From contig JABFXY010000051.1 of assembly GCA_013361525.1 (NCBI GenBank), positions 62,001 through 126,000 on the forward strand: a DNA stretch of 64,000 nucleotides. Reading direction: 5' to 3'. Both the position numbers and the translations under genes were made by a program. This document shows, piece by piece, positions 18,450 to 27,739 of the stretch (positions are counted from its first letter, which is position 1; the number at the start of each line of letters is the position of its first letter). Source of the stretch: Polyangiaceae bacterium (lineage in GTDB: Bacteria; Myxococcota_A; Polyangia; Polyangiales; Polyangiaceae). A model generated the notes under the pieces. The model saw nothing but the letters and a program-made list of their open reading frames with translations, did not search any database and was not told the DNA's origin.

Positions 18450-20240
18450 ATGGCGCGTCCGAATTCTCCCGCCACGAGCTCCGACATCGAGCTGGATTCA
18501 TTGGCATTGACGTTACCGCGCCGTTTCCGAACCGGGGACGTGCTCGGCAACAAATACCGTTTGGAGCGCCGGGTAGGGGAAGGGGCGATGGGGGAGGTCT
18601 GGCTCGGGATGAACCTCGCCCTCGATATGCCCGTAGCGGTGAAGCTCCTTCACCGAGATCTCAAGAACGCGAGCACGGCAACAAAGCGGACTGCCAATTT
18701 GGCCGAACGGCTGGTGCACGAGGCGCAGGCGACTGCCAAACTCGTGCACCCCGCCGTCGTGCGTATCCTCGACTTCGGCCGCCACATGGGGGACCCGTAC
18801 ATCGTGCTCGAGCGGCTCGTCGGGGAAGACCTCCGCGACAAGCTCACGCGCGAAGGCACGATGTCGCAGGAAAATGCAGCGCGTCTCATGCTCCCGCTGA
18901 TCGATGGGATGCATCACGCTCACTTGAGGGGAATCGTTCATCGAGACCTCAAACCGGAAAACGTCTTTTTGGTGACGGACGATCTCGGCCGCCTTCGGCC
19001 GAAGGTCGTGGACTTCGGAATCGCGATCCTCGACAGACCGGGCCACGATGGTCCGGCCGGCGTGGGCACGCCGGCCTATATGGCGCCGGAGCAGTGGGGG
19101 GCGTCCACTGCGAGCTATCGCGTCGACATCTACGCATTCGGGGTCCTGCTCCTCGAGCTCGTCACCGGCCAGCGGCCGTACGACGTAGCCCCCGGCAGCT
19201 CTACGAACATGCTCGATGCGTCCGCGCTGCTCGCGAGGGCGGGCGCCGATCGAATGGACGAGGCCTTCCGCGACATCATCAGAACGGCGATTGCGCCGCA
19301 TGCGGAAGAACGCTGGCGCAGCATGCGGACCTTCGGGGAGGCGCTCGCGGCATGGCTCATTTCGCGAGGGGTCGAGGACGACATCACCGAGACGTCGCTG
19401 CGCTCGTTTTGGCTGCACGGCTCGTCGAACGGTGACGACCGCGACACGATCGTCGACGTCGACGTCGATGACTTCGACGACCACGTCGAGCGCGCGAAGG
19501 GCGGAGGCGAGCCCCGGTCGAAGCGAGGGCCCGCGGGCGGATTGGGCTCAGTGCAGCCGAGCGACGCACCCTCCCCACTCTCTGCGACCCTGTCGATTCC
19601 CGTCACGAGCTCGAGCAGGCGCGTGGGCGTTCGCTATGGGGTCGTGGCGATGATGTGCGCGACCTTCGGAGTCGGCGGCTACTTCGCGCTGACCAGTCCG
19701 CGCGCCGGTGCCTTTCGCGATTTCGTCGCCTCGCTCAGCGCCCGGCATGCGCCCGCGAAAACGGACGGCCATGCCGACTCGTCGGAGCCTCGCCGTACGG
19801 AGGGCGTCCACGCGGAGTCGACTTCCGGCTTCGTCGCTGAAACGATGGCGTCGTCGCCTGCCCAGCCGTCCGCGTCCGTGTCCGCTTCGCAGACGGCTCA
19901 GCTCGACCGCGTAACCTTACGTGAGCCGTCTGCCCGCACCCCGACGCCCCGTGCGGCCACGCCTCGTCCGACGCCGCGCCCCGTACGCTCGTCGCCCGGC
20001 GATGAGGGTATATCCGCGCGGAGCACGGCCAAGCACGTTCCGGAGGACGGGCCGCTGACGCCTTCGGCGCCGGGCGAGCAGCCGCTCGCGCCTCCGCCGG
20101 AGCCGTCCTCCTTGCCGGAGATGGATGCCACGGCCGAGCCCGCCCCCACGCCGACCGCGGATTCGGCACCAGCGGATCCTTCGCCGGCGCCGTCCGATAC
20201 GTCGCAGTCGCCGGGCGTCTACGAGCCGTCGAATCCGTAA
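18450..20240 (+). CDS. Transmembrane Ser/Thr protein kinase
   Basis: The 596-residue protein, read from ATG 18450, has a Hanks-type kinase domain (about 35-310): G-loop GEGAMGEV, catalytic Lys65 in PVAVKLL, HRDLKPEN (164-171, Asp166), DFG (188-190), activation-loop GTPAYMAPEQW, and DIYAFGVLLLELVTGQRP. All catalytic residues are present. A juxtamembrane linker leads to one transmembrane segment (about 396-415, VVAMMCATFGVGGYFAL). The ~180-residue outside tail is Pro/Ser/Ala-rich with no PASTA or other recognisable sensor domain. It is a typical bacterial receptor-like kinase of the kind amplified in myxobacteria. It is divergent from the degenerate receiver gene; substrates are unknown. Confidence 0.94.
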   Translation: MARPNSPATSSDIELDSLALTLPRRFRTGDVLGNKYRLERRVGEGAMGEVWLGMNLALDMPVAVKLLHRDLKNASTATKRTANLAERLVHEAQATAKLVHPAVVRILDFGRHMGDPYIVLERLVGEDLRDKLTREGTMSQENAARLMLPLIDGMHHAHLRGIVHRDLKPENVFLVTDDLGRLRPKVVDFGIAILDRPGHDGPAGVGTPAYMAPEQWGASTASYRVDIYAFGVLLLELVTGQRPYDVAPGSSTNMLDASALLARAGADRMDEAFRDIIRTAIAPHAEERWRSMRTFGEALAAWLISRGVEDDITETSLRSFWLHGSSNGDDRDTIVDVDVDDFDDHVERAKGGGEPRSKRGPAGGLGSVQPSDAPSPLSATLSIPVTSSSRRVGVRYGVVAMMCATFGVGGYFALTSPRAGAFRDFVASLSARHAPAKTDGHADSSEPRRTEGVHAESTSGFVAETMASSPAQPSASVSASQTAQLDRVTLREPSARTPTPRAATPRPTPRPVRSSPGDEGISARSTAKHVPEDGPLTPSAPGEQPLAPPPEPSSLPEMDATAEPAPTPTADSAPADPSPAPSDTSQSPGVYEPSNP

Positions 20241-20265
20241 TCGATCGCGGGGTCGGCCCGTCGCC

Positions 20266-21273
20266 TCAGCGGAGCGCGCGGCGTCGCTCTTTGTCGGCGT
20301 ACATCGCGGTGTCGGCGTCTCGCAGCAGATCCTCGGTCCGCGCGTGCCCAGCCCCCATGATCACGAGGCCGATGCTCGCCGAAGCCCCCAGCTCTTTGTC
20401 GTCGATGCGAAATGGCGCGCCGATCGTGGTCTCGATTCGGTCGATCAGGCCCCTCGCGTCGTCGGGATCCGAAATACCGTCCAGCAATATCGCAAACTCG
20501 TCACCGCCCAAGCGAGCGACGGTATCGACGTCGCGCAGACATGTTTGAAGCCTCGCAGCGAGCTGAACGAGGAGCGCATCGCCGGCCAAATGGCCCATCG
20601 TGTCGTTGACCGTCTTGAACCGATCGACGTCGAGCAAGAGGACTGCGAAGCTCGGGCTCGGCCGCCTCCGCCATCGAGCGATCGCGCGATTCAAATGAAT
20701 CATGAAGAGCGCGCGGTTTGCGAGACCGGTCAAATCGTCGTGAAAAGCGCGATCGAAGAGCCGCTGCTCGGCCGCCTTCCGTTGCACGATTTCGCGCGAG
20801 AGTTGCCGGTTGGCTGCCTCGAGCTCGGCGGTGCGCGCGACGACGCGCTCCTCCAGCTCGACCCTGGCCTGCTCGAGCGCCACTTGGTGCTGACAGAGGT
20901 GAACGAACACCGACACCTTCGACCGCAATGCGTCCGGGTCGATCGGCTTCAAGATGTAGTCGACGGCACCCGACGCATAACTGCGGAGCACATGATGCGC
21001 CTCGGGGAAACCGCTGATGAAGATCACCGGCGTGTGGCGCGACCCTTCACGCTGCTTCAAGAGCGCGGTGGTCTCGAACCCGTCGAGATCGGGCATTCGA
21101 ATGTCCATCAGGATGACGGCGAACGGGCGATTCGCGGCTGCTCCGAGGGCCTCTCGGCCGGACCGAGCCCACACGAGCTCCTGGCCGAGCGGCTCCAGAA
21201 TCGCTGCCAGGGCCAGCAGGTTCTCGCGCCGATCGTCGACGAGGAGGATGCTCACACGGGGAAGCTGTTCCAC
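20266..21273 (-). CDS. Response regulator with GGDEF domain (diguanylate cyclase)
   Basis: Start set at GTG 21273, giving MEQLPRVSILLVDD, a normal receiver N-terminus; the frame is open up to a TTG at 21441, which would add 56 residues of no recognisable fold. The receiver has VDD, phospho-acceptor Asp in VILMDIRMPDLDG and Lys in DYILKPID. A coiled linker (VALEQARVELEERVVARTAELEAANRQ, about 135-170) follows, then a GGDEF domain with intact RLGGDEFAIL and the inhibitory RxxD site (RDVD, five residues before GGDEF). It should make c-di-GMP with product feedback when phosphorylated. It is convergent with the kinase gene (25 bases apart). Confidence 0.92.
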   Translation of the reverse strand: MEQLPRVSILLVDDRRENLLALAAILEPLGQELVWARSGREALGAAANRPFAVILMDIRMPDLDGFETTALLKQREGSRHTPVIFISGFPEAHHVLRSYASGAVDYILKPIDPDALRSKVSVFVHLCQHQVALEQARVELEERVVARTAELEAANRQLSREIVQRKAAEQRLFDRAFHDDLTGLANRALFMIHLNRAIARWRRRPSPSFAVLLLDVDRFKTVNDTMGHLAGDALLVQLAARLQTCLRDVDTVARLGGDEFAILLDGISDPDDARGLIDRIETTIGAPFRIDDKELGASASIGLVIMGAGHARTEDLLRDADTAMYADKERRRALR

Positions 21274-21741
21274 GGGAAGTCCGACCGTCCTCTCAAGATG
21301 TGTGCCTGGCGGCGTGGCGTTTTCGCCGCTTCGAAACGTCGAGTTGGACGTGACTGGAGTGTCACACCGCGGCAGAAGCGCACGATTCACACGTGGCGGT
21401 TCGTCGATTTCGTATACGGACGTCTTTGGGCGCTCACCCAAGCAGGACGCCGGCGATGACTCCGAGTCTGATGCTTGCCGGCATCACGAATCTGCTCCTC
21501 GCGCAAGCGTGAATAGGTCTGACCTCGAGTCAGCGTCTGGACTCGTGCCTTCCCGGCGAGCGATCGACGACCCTCAAATCGTGAATGACGGACTCGTCAT
21601 GATCGTGAGGTGTCGACTCCGCGTTGTGTGAAATCAGTTCCAACCTTCGAAACTCACGTCCCAATCCGCGCTCGGGCGCGTAGCATCCGGAGCGAGTGGT
21701 GAATTCGTCGCGCGTGCGGCGTCGTGTTGGTGGGAGGGACG
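21274..21741. other. Intergenic region between divergent GGDEF and small-protein genes
   Basis: About 470 bases without a supported gene if the GGDEF protein starts at 21273; part of it (21274-21441) is open in frame with that gene. It must hold the divergent promoters. The sequence is less GC-rich near 21590-21660, and a strong ribosome binding site (GGGAGGGA) ends it at 21732-21739. I see no convincing -35/-10 pair or palindromic operator. Confidence 0.4.
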
Positions 21742-22179
21742 ATGAGCACCAAGTACTCGGTGAACGTGGACATTGGGAAGCGCACGGTGTTCGTGCGGAT
21801 GAAAGGTGTCTTCAACGACATCGATATGCGAAAGTGGTCCGAGATTTACCGCCAAGCGACGTCGCCGCTCGCGGGCAAGAAGCACATGATCATCGCCGAC
21901 ATGCGCGGCATGAAGGCCAGTCACCCGAGTGTGGCGGAGATCATGGGCGCCGAAATCGGATACGCCCGTAGGCACGGTGTCGTGTTGTGCGCGCACATCT
22001 CGGACGATACGGTTCAACGGCTCCAGGCCGCGCGCGTCTGCCGTCAGAACTCGACGGGCGACGACGTGACCGTCGACGTCGTCTCATTGGAAGAGGCGCT
22101 CAAGGTCGTGACCGAGGCTTCTCACCTGCTCGACGACACGACGCCGCTCAAGAGCATTCGGATGCCGCTCGCGAAGTGA
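21742..22179 (+). CDS. Small SpoIIAA/STAS-like protein (predicted)
   Basis: The 145-residue protein starts at ATG 21742 behind a strong GGGAGGG ribosome binding site. It reads as an alternating alpha/beta protein: SVNVDIGKRTVFVRMKGVF at the start, MRKWSEIYRQA, HMIIADMRGMKAS (strand followed by a helix start, where STAS proteins have D-S), VVLCAHISDDTVQRL, and TVDVVSLEEALKVV. The pattern resembles SpoIIAA-like/STAS-type proteins, used as partners of kinases or phosphatases, but the phosphorylatable Ser position is not certain. It is adjacent to signalling genes and otherwise unassigned. Confidence 0.6.
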   Translation: MSTKYSVNVDIGKRTVFVRMKGVFNDIDMRKWSEIYRQATSPLAGKKHMIIADMRGMKASHPSVAEIMGAEIGYARRHGVVLCAHISDDTVQRLQAARVCRQNSTGDDVTVDVVSLEEALKVVTEASHLLDDTTPLKSIRMPLAK

Positions 22180-22233
22180 CGGGCGCGCCGGGCGCCGCTC
22201 ATCGCATTTGGTCGGCTTACCTTCGTAAGCGGC

Positions 22234-22821
22234 TCATCTTCCAGGCCGAGAGGGGCGCTCTTCGACCGGGTTGCTCCATCGAAGATCGAGCAGCGTGTGC
22301 GTCGAGCCCTCCCAGGATTTCTCGAGGAAGCGCCCGTGGCCGTTCGTTCCTCCGCTCGCCTCGAGCAGGCCGAGAAAGAACCCGAGCGTCTGGTGGCAGG
22401 CCGTCTTCTCTGCGGCTGCGCTCATCTCGAATCGAATGGCGACGAGCGCGTCCTCCTCGCGTACGGAGACGACCTCGATCGCGCCGTAATCGAAGAAGCT
22501 GCGAGCGAGCACGCGGAATCGCGCGAGCGTCTCCATCGGGTCGCCGACGACCACGAGCGTCGGAAAGTGAGCTTGCACCGGCATCACCGAGAAGCGTCCC
22601 CACATCACGACGCCGTCGAGCTGGTGTTTCGCGACCTCGTTCAGGATGCCGAGACCGAATCGCTCGAAGCTCTCCATCGGATACCAGCCGTCGAGATCGA
22701 TGCGGCCGGAGAGAAACGGGTCGTCGTCTCGGTTCAAATAGGCTGACCAGTCGACGTTCTTCTGACCACGGATCATCCGCACGTAGTCGACGAACAGGAT
22801 GCCTCGAACGCGCCTGACCAT
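22234..22821 (-). CDS. Myxobacterial heme-NO-binding-like/DUF2378-type protein (tentative)
   Basis: The 195-residue protein begins MVRRVRGILFVDYVRMIRG. Features such as DGWYPMESFERFGLGILNEVA, a Cys in EKTACHQTLGFFLGLLEASGG and the tail LDLRWSN recall the heme-NO-binding-like/DUF2378 group that is expanded in Myxococcales, in which a helical bundle ends with a ligand-pocket strand. The family call is by overall pattern and is not certain. There is no signal peptide or transmembrane segment. It faces the STAS-like gene convergently (about 55 bases apart). No function is established; a signalling or sensing role would be in keeping with its neighbours. Confidence 0.55.
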   Translation of the reverse strand: MVRRVRGILFVDYVRMIRGQKNVDWSAYLNRDDDPFLSGRIDLDGWYPMESFERFGLGILNEVAKHQLDGVVMWGRFSVMPVQAHFPTLVVVGDPMETLARFRVLARSFFDYGAIEVVSVREEDALVAIRFEMSAAAEKTACHQTLGFFLGLLEASGGTNGHGRFLEKSWEGSTHTLLDLRWSNPVEERPSRPGR

Positions 22822-22896
22822 GGTCTTGCCGAGCAGACCCTTCTATCACGGTTCATCGGGCGCAATTTCGCTTTTACCGCGCGGAACCTTTACCAG

Positions 22897-23565
22897 TCAG
22901 ATCGCCGGCGCATTGGCGTCGGGGTGGGTGCATTGCCACTGCTGAACGACAGCGAAGCCTGCGGCTTGGAGCAACCCGACGAAATCGTCGGCCGACTTCG
23001 CGTTTGAAAGCAGCAACTTCACTTCGTTGCACGCGACGCCGTCCCCGTCGCAGCGCCCGCTCGCATAGCGCCCGTCGACCGCGCGTGCGCCGGCCGGATC
23101 GGCCGCGCCGGGCGCCTCGAAGGTGCCGGGAACGTCGTTGACCGCGACGCGGACCTCGCCGCGAACGAGCTGCCAGGTCTTCGTCGGCGGTTGGGGCGGA
23201 AGGTTGGTCGCGGGCATCGCACCCATGAGCAGCTCAGGAGCCGACGCACATCCGCTCGTTGCCGCCATCGCCGCCGCGACGGCAGCTGCGGCGAGAGACG
23301 CGCGCTTCTTCGCCGTGAGCCGCGCCGCCGGAACCTCCGGAACGAACACGAGACGGCCGCGTTCATCGGCGATGTAACGCACACAGAGCCCTTCGGTGCC
23401 TGCGCCGGCCAACGTCTCGCGGGCTTCGGCTTCGGTCATCAGCGTGAGGTCGTGCACGTGTTTCTTGCAGGCTCCGCAGAACCTCCGTGTCGCCTCGCGG
23501 CGCGTCATGCTCCCGAAGTCGACGCCGCAGGGGTTCGCGATGGTCAGGGCATCTTTGTGGAGCAT
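22897..23565 (-). CDS. Membrane-anchored protein with N-terminal CxxC domain
   Basis: The 222-residue protein begins with a Cys-containing module of about 65 residues: NPCGVDFGSM, RRFCGACKKHVHDLTLMTEAEA, and GLCVRYIADERGRL. This C...FC..C..V.DL(S/T)...A....L....G.CVR layout recurs in many proteobacterial exported proteins and probably binds metal. A hydrophobic Ala-rich segment (ASLAAAAVAAAMAATSGC) follows, probably a transmembrane anchor, so the Cys module would be cytoplasmic. The C-terminal part has no recognised domain (TWQLVRGEVRVAVNDVPG, then two Cys). It lies 30 bases from the epimerase gene on the same strand. Function unknown. Confidence 0.6.
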   Translation of the reverse strand: MLHKDALTIANPCGVDFGSMTRREATRRFCGACKKHVHDLTLMTEAEARETLAGAGTEGLCVRYIADERGRLVFVPEVPAARLTAKKRASLAAAAVAAAMAATSGCASAPELLMGAMPATNLPPQPPTKTWQLVRGEVRVAVNDVPGTFEAPGAADPAGARAVDGRYASGRCDGDGVACNEVKLLLSNAKSADDFVGLLQAAGFAVVQQWQCTHPDANAPAI

Positions 23566-23595
23566 GCCCCTGAGAACGGCTGCGCCGGCGCGCGC

Positions 23596-24591
23596 TTACA
23601 GTGCGGGCGACGCCGGGGCGGCGGTCGGCCCGCTCGTCGGCTCTTTGGGTGACACGTAGTTGGGATCGTGGACGAAAGGGAGGGGACTACCCGCCTCGAG
23701 GGCGGTGAGGACGTCGGCGAAGGCCGTGCGGCAGCGAAACCCGAGCAGGCGCTCTGCCCGTGAGGCGTCGTAGACGCGGCCGATCGAGGTCGGCAGCCGG
23801 AAGCCCGCTCGCTCGTAAAGCGCTCGCGCACCCGGAAAATACCGCTCGATGACCGAAGCCGCGTCACGCTTCAGATCGGCTGCGTCGTCTCGGACGAACG
23901 GCGTCGGCGCCGAAACGATGAACGTCTCGAACCCGAGCGACGGCGCCTTCTCCAATGCGACGATGTGCGCGCGCGCGGCATCCTCGACTGTCAAGCGCCG
24001 ATACAACAGCTCGTTGGCTTTGGTATTCGGCCCCGACAGGGGAATCTCGTGCGCCATGTCGTCCTCTTCCGGGAAGAAGCGCGATGTGCGCAGCACGACG
24101 ACCGACAAGCCGCGTTCGAGGTGCTGAAGCCGGCAGAGGTGCTCCGCGGCGAGCTTCGTGACGCCGTACATGTTGCGAGGCTCGAGCGGCGTCGTCTCCT
24201 CCGTCAGCCAAACGGCCGCGTGTCCCTCCTCGGCGCGAATCGCGGCGGAGATCATGAGGGATGTCGTCGACGTGAACACGAAACGGTCGTGGCCGGCGGT
24301 GGTGGCGGCCTCGAGCAGGTTGAGCGTGCCCGTCACGTTCACGTCGACGAATGCCGAGGCCGGATACCGCGCAAGATCCGGCTTGTGGAGGGCGGCGCCA
24401 TGAACGACCGCCTCGATGTGCTCCTGTCGAAAGACGCGCTCGACGAGGGACCGATCGGCGACCGATCCCACGATTTGCGTGTGCGTGCCTTCTGCGAGAT
24501 CGAGCCCGACGACCGAGTGGCCGCTCTGGCTCAGCATCGGGGCGAGGTATCGCCCGAGCCATCCAGACGATCCTGTCAGAAGCACGCGCAT
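23596..24591 (-). CDS. NAD-dependent epimerase/dehydratase (extended SDR)
   Basis: The 331-residue protein is an extended short-chain dehydrogenase: nucleotide-binding GSSGWLG (GxxGxxG) at the N-terminus, the acidic residue for ribose (GLDLAEG), VVHGAALHKPDL, VNVTGTLNLLEAA, Ser in FTSTTSL, and YGVTKLAAEHL (YxxxK catalytic pair). The C-terminal half (SRFFPEEDD, RRLTVEDAARAHIVALEKA, SPTPFVRDDAADL) is the substrate domain. It resembles UDP-sugar 4-epimerases or reductases, but the exact sugar nucleotide is not determinable. It is followed 14 bases later by the stop of the RND pump, read from the same strand. Confidence 0.88.
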   Translation of the reverse strand: MRVLLTGSSGWLGRYLAPMLSQSGHSVVGLDLAEGTHTQIVGSVADRSLVERVFRQEHIEAVVHGAALHKPDLARYPASAFVDVNVTGTLNLLEAATTAGHDRFVFTSTTSLMISAAIRAEEGHAAVWLTEETTPLEPRNMYGVTKLAAEHLCRLQHLERGLSVVVLRTSRFFPEEDDMAHEIPLSGPNTKANELLYRRLTVEDAARAHIVALEKAPSLGFETFIVSAPTPFVRDDAADLKRDAASVIERYFPGARALYERAGFRLPTSIGRVYDASRAERLLGFRCRTAFADVLTALEAGSPLPFVHDPNYVSPKEPTSGPTAAPASPAL

Positions 24592-24605
24592 GATGCGACT
24601 CTCCT

Positions 24606-27600
24606 TCAGGCCGGCGCGCCGGCTTCCGGTGCGGCCTGTTCAGCCGCTGCTTCCGGCGCGGGGGTGACCCCCGCGCTGCGGTTCTTGGCGATGAGCACGT
24701 AGACCGACGGCACCACGAACAGCGTGAACAACGTCCCAATCGTCATGCCGCCGACGAGGACGATACCGATCGAATTACGCGCCTGCGCTCCCGCGCCGGT
24801 GACCAACGCGAGCGGGAAGTGACCGACGACCGTCGCGACGGTGGTCATCAGAATGGGCCGTAGGCGGGTGCTCGCCGCTTGGCGCACGGCCTCGACCGGA
24901 TTGATGCCTTTTTCTTGTTGGGCATTCGCGAACTCGACAATCAAGATGCCGTTTTTCGCGACGAGCCCGACGAGCGTGACCAGGCCGACCTGGGAGTAGA
25001 TGTTGAGCGTCGTCGTCCAACCCTCGGTCAGCGCGAATTGCATCCCAGGAGGGCCCGGGAACTTCAAAAAGGAGAAGATGAGGGCGCCGAAAAGGGCGAG
25101 AGGGACGGACCCGGCGAGGATGACGAAGGGGTCGCGGAACGAATTGAACTGCGCCGCGAGGACCAAAAAGATGAGCAGGATGGCGAGCCCCATTGCAGGG
25201 AGGAACTTGCCCCCTTCCTGACGGAGCTGCCGCGACTCACCGGTGTAGTCGACGCGTGAGCCGGGCGGCATCACCTTTGCCGCCGCCTCCTCGAGCACCT
25301 TGAGACCGCCGTCGACGCCCTGAATCGCGACGCCGGAGATCTTCACCGAGTTGAGCTGTTGGAAGCGATTCAGCGTCCGAGGCTCGACGCCGTCTTGCAA
25401 CGTGGCAATCGCGCCGAGCGGCATGAGCTTGCCGCCGGGGCCGGTGATGTGGAGGTCTTTCAGCTGGTCGGGGGTGAGGCGCGAAGCCCGTTCGACCTGC
25501 GGGATGACCTTGTACGCGCGCCCGTCGATTTCGAATCGATTGACGAAGTTTCCGCCCAGCATGGCCGCCAGATCGCCGCCGACCTGCTGCATGCTGAGGC
25601 CCATGCTCGCGACCTTCTCGCGATCGATGACGATCTTCGTCTTCGCCTGATCGATTCGAACGTCGGTGATCGGCGGGAAGGCGAATTGACCACTCTTCGC
25701 CGCTTCTTCGACGATCTGATCGGCATAACGGAGCAGCTCTTCGTGGCTGCCCGTCGACGCGATGACGAACTCGACCGGGAAAAATCCCGAGCTCGGCAGC
25801 GCACCGGGGAGGAAGACGGGGGCGCGGATGCCGGTGAGCGTGGAGAGCTTCCCATTGATCTCTTCCTGAATCGGGAAGATCGTTCGCTCTCGCTCCTCCC
25901 ACGGCTTCACCAGGATGCCGCCGAAGCCGCCGCTCGGGAACGTGATTTGGAAGGAGTGATCGAACTCCGGTGTCGACTCGAAGGTGTTGAACACTTCTTC
26001 GGAGTAGGTCGTGACCTGCTCGAGCGTCGCGTTGGCCGGCACGTCGAGCGCGCCGAACACGATGCCCTGATCCTCGTTCGGCGCGAGCTCGGCCGGGGAG
26101 AACAGGTACATCGGGACGGTGAGCAGGGTCAGGACGATCCAGCAGATGTAGACGGCGGGTCGCGCGCGGAGCGTCGCCCCGAGCATGCGCATGTAGATAT
26201 TGCGAACGGCGTCGAACGTGCGGTCGATCAAGCGCGACAGCCACCCTTGCGAGTGTTCGGCCTTGAGGAGCTTCGACGCCATCATCGGTGACAACGTCAG
26301 CGCGACGATGCCGGAGATGAAGACCGCACCGGCCAGTGTAAAGGCGAACTCGCGGAAGAGCGCGCCGGTCAGGCCGCCTTGGAACCCAATCGGCGCGTAC
26401 ACCGCGACGAGGGTAATGGTCATCGCGATGACGGGACCGACCAGCTCTCGGGCGCCGAGAATGGCGGCTTCGAATGGTGATTTGCCTTCGCGTATGTGGC
26501 GTTCGACGTTCTCCACCACGACGATGGCGTCGTCGACCACCAATCCGACTGCGAGCACGACGGCGAGAAGCGTGAGCAGGTTCACGGTGAAGCCCATGAC
26601 CTGCATCAGGAAGATTGCGCCGATCAGCGAGACCGGGATCGCCACCAGCGGCACGAGCACCGTCCGGAGCGAGCCGAGGAACATGAAGATGACGACGATG
26701 ACGATCAGCACCGTCTCGGTCAGCGTGCTCACGACCTCGTTGGTCGCGTTTTCGATGTAGGTCGTCGCGTCGAAGGCAATCTCCGCCTCCATCCCGGTGG
26801 GGAGCTCGCGCTTCACGTTCTGCATCTCTTCGCGGACCCGCTTGATGACATCGAGCGAGTTCGCGTTCGGCAGGACCCAGACGCCCATGAAGACGGCCTT
26901 CTTGCCGGAGAAGCGCACGTCCTGCTCGTAGTTGTCGGCGCCCATGACGACGTCGGCGACGTCCTCGAGACGAATGAGGGCGCCATTGGACTCGCGAATG
27001 ACGAGCCGTTTGAACCCTTGGACCGTCTGCAAATCCGTCGCTGCCGTCAGGTTGACCTGAATCAGCTGACCCTTGGTCTGTCCGACGGCCGCGAGGTAAT
27101 GGTTGGATGCGAGCGCCGCTCGAACTTGCGACGGGCTCACGTCGAGCGCGGCCATTCGCTCCGGCTTCAGCCAGGCGCGCAGCGCGAAGGTGCGGCCGCC
27201 GAGGATCTCCGCTCGCTGGACACCCTCGATCGCGGACAGCCGCGGCTGGACGACGCGAAGAAGGTAATCGGTGACCTGGTTCTCCTCCAAAATGGTGGAG
27301 CCGAAGCTCAAATAGACGGATGCGACTTGGGCGTCCGAGGGCTCGATGTTGATCGAGGGCACCTCGGCTTCGGGCGGCAGGTCCGCGCGCACCTGGTTGA
27401 CGCGCGCGCTGATGTCCGCGAGCGCGTCGGCGGCATCGAAGTTGAGCTTCAACCGGACGTTGATCGTCGATAGGCCTTGGACGCTCTGCGACTCGATGAA
27501 ATCGATGCCGTCCGCCGCCGCGATGGAGCGCTCGAGGGGTGTCGTGATGAAGCCACGCACGAGCTCCGCGTCGGCGCCGACGTACGCCGTGCGGACCGTG

Positions 27601-27734
27601 ACCGTCGCGCTCTCGAGCTTCGGGTATTGGCGGACGTTGAGCGAGCGAATCGCTTGCAGACCCGCGATGATGATGACGACGTTGAGCACGATCGCCAGCA
27701 CCGGCCGGCGAATGAAGAGGTCGGTGAGCTTCAT
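24606..27734 (-). CDS. RND family multidrug efflux transporter (HAE-1 type)
   Basis: The 1042-residue protein is an inner-membrane proton-driven pump. It starts MKLTDLFIRRPVLAIVLNVV, typical of AcrB/MexB, with transmembrane segments at the N-terminus, in the middle (VIVVIFMFLGSLRTVLVPLV) and near the end. The proton-relay acidic pair is present in VGLVVDDAIVVVENVERH, and the partner Lys in VGLVAKNGILIVEFANAQQ. The two large periplasmic loops (about 40-340 and 560-870) are of normal length. The adaptor gene lies directly upstream (5 bases apart), but there is no TolC-type channel gene here; one must be elsewhere. Substrate unknown. Confidence 0.95.
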   Translation of the reverse strand: MKLTDLFIRRPVLAIVLNVVIIIAGLQAIRSLNVRQYPKLESATVTVRTAYVGADAELVRGFITTPLERSIAAADGIDFIESQSVQGLSTINVRLKLNFDAADALADISARVNQVRADLPPEAEVPSINIEPSDAQVASVYLSFGSTILEENQVTDYLLRVVQPRLSAIEGVQRAEILGGRTFALRAWLKPERMAALDVSPSQVRAALASNHYLAAVGQTKGQLIQVNLTAATDLQTVQGFKRLVIRESNGALIRLEDVADVVMGADNYEQDVRFSGKKAVFMGVWVLPNANSLDVIKRVREEMQNVKRELPTGMEAEIAFDATTYIENATNEVVSTLTETVLIVIVVIFMFLGSLRTVLVPLVAIPVSLIGAIFLMQVMGFTVNLLTLLAVVLAVGLVVDDAIVVVENVERHIREGKSPFEAAILGARELVGPVIAMTITLVAVYAPIGFQGGLTGALFREFAFTLAGAVFISGIVALTLSPMMASKLLKAEHSQGWLSRLIDRTFDAVRNIYMRMLGATLRARPAVYICWIVLTLLTVPMYLFSPAELAPNEDQGIVFGALDVPANATLEQVTTYSEEVFNTFESTPEFDHSFQITFPSGGFGGILVKPWEERERTIFPIQEEINGKLSTLTGIRAPVFLPGALPSSGFFPVEFVIASTGSHEELLRYADQIVEEAAKSGQFAFPPITDVRIDQAKTKIVIDREKVASMGLSMQQVGGDLAAMLGGNFVNRFEIDGRAYKVIPQVERASRLTPDQLKDLHITGPGGKLMPLGAIATLQDGVEPRTLNRFQQLNSVKISGVAIQGVDGGLKVLEEAAAKVMPPGSRVDYTGESRQLRQEGGKFLPAMGLAILLIFLVLAAQFNSFRDPFVILAGSVPLALFGALIFSFLKFPGPPGMQFALTEGWTTTLNIYSQVGLVTLVGLVAKNGILIVEFANAQQEKGINPVEAVRQAASTRLRPILMTTVATVVGHFPLALVTGAGAQARNSIGIVLVGGMTIGTLFTLFVVPSVYVLIAKNRSAGVTPAPEAAAEQAAPEAGAPA

Positions 27735-27739
27735 GTGCC

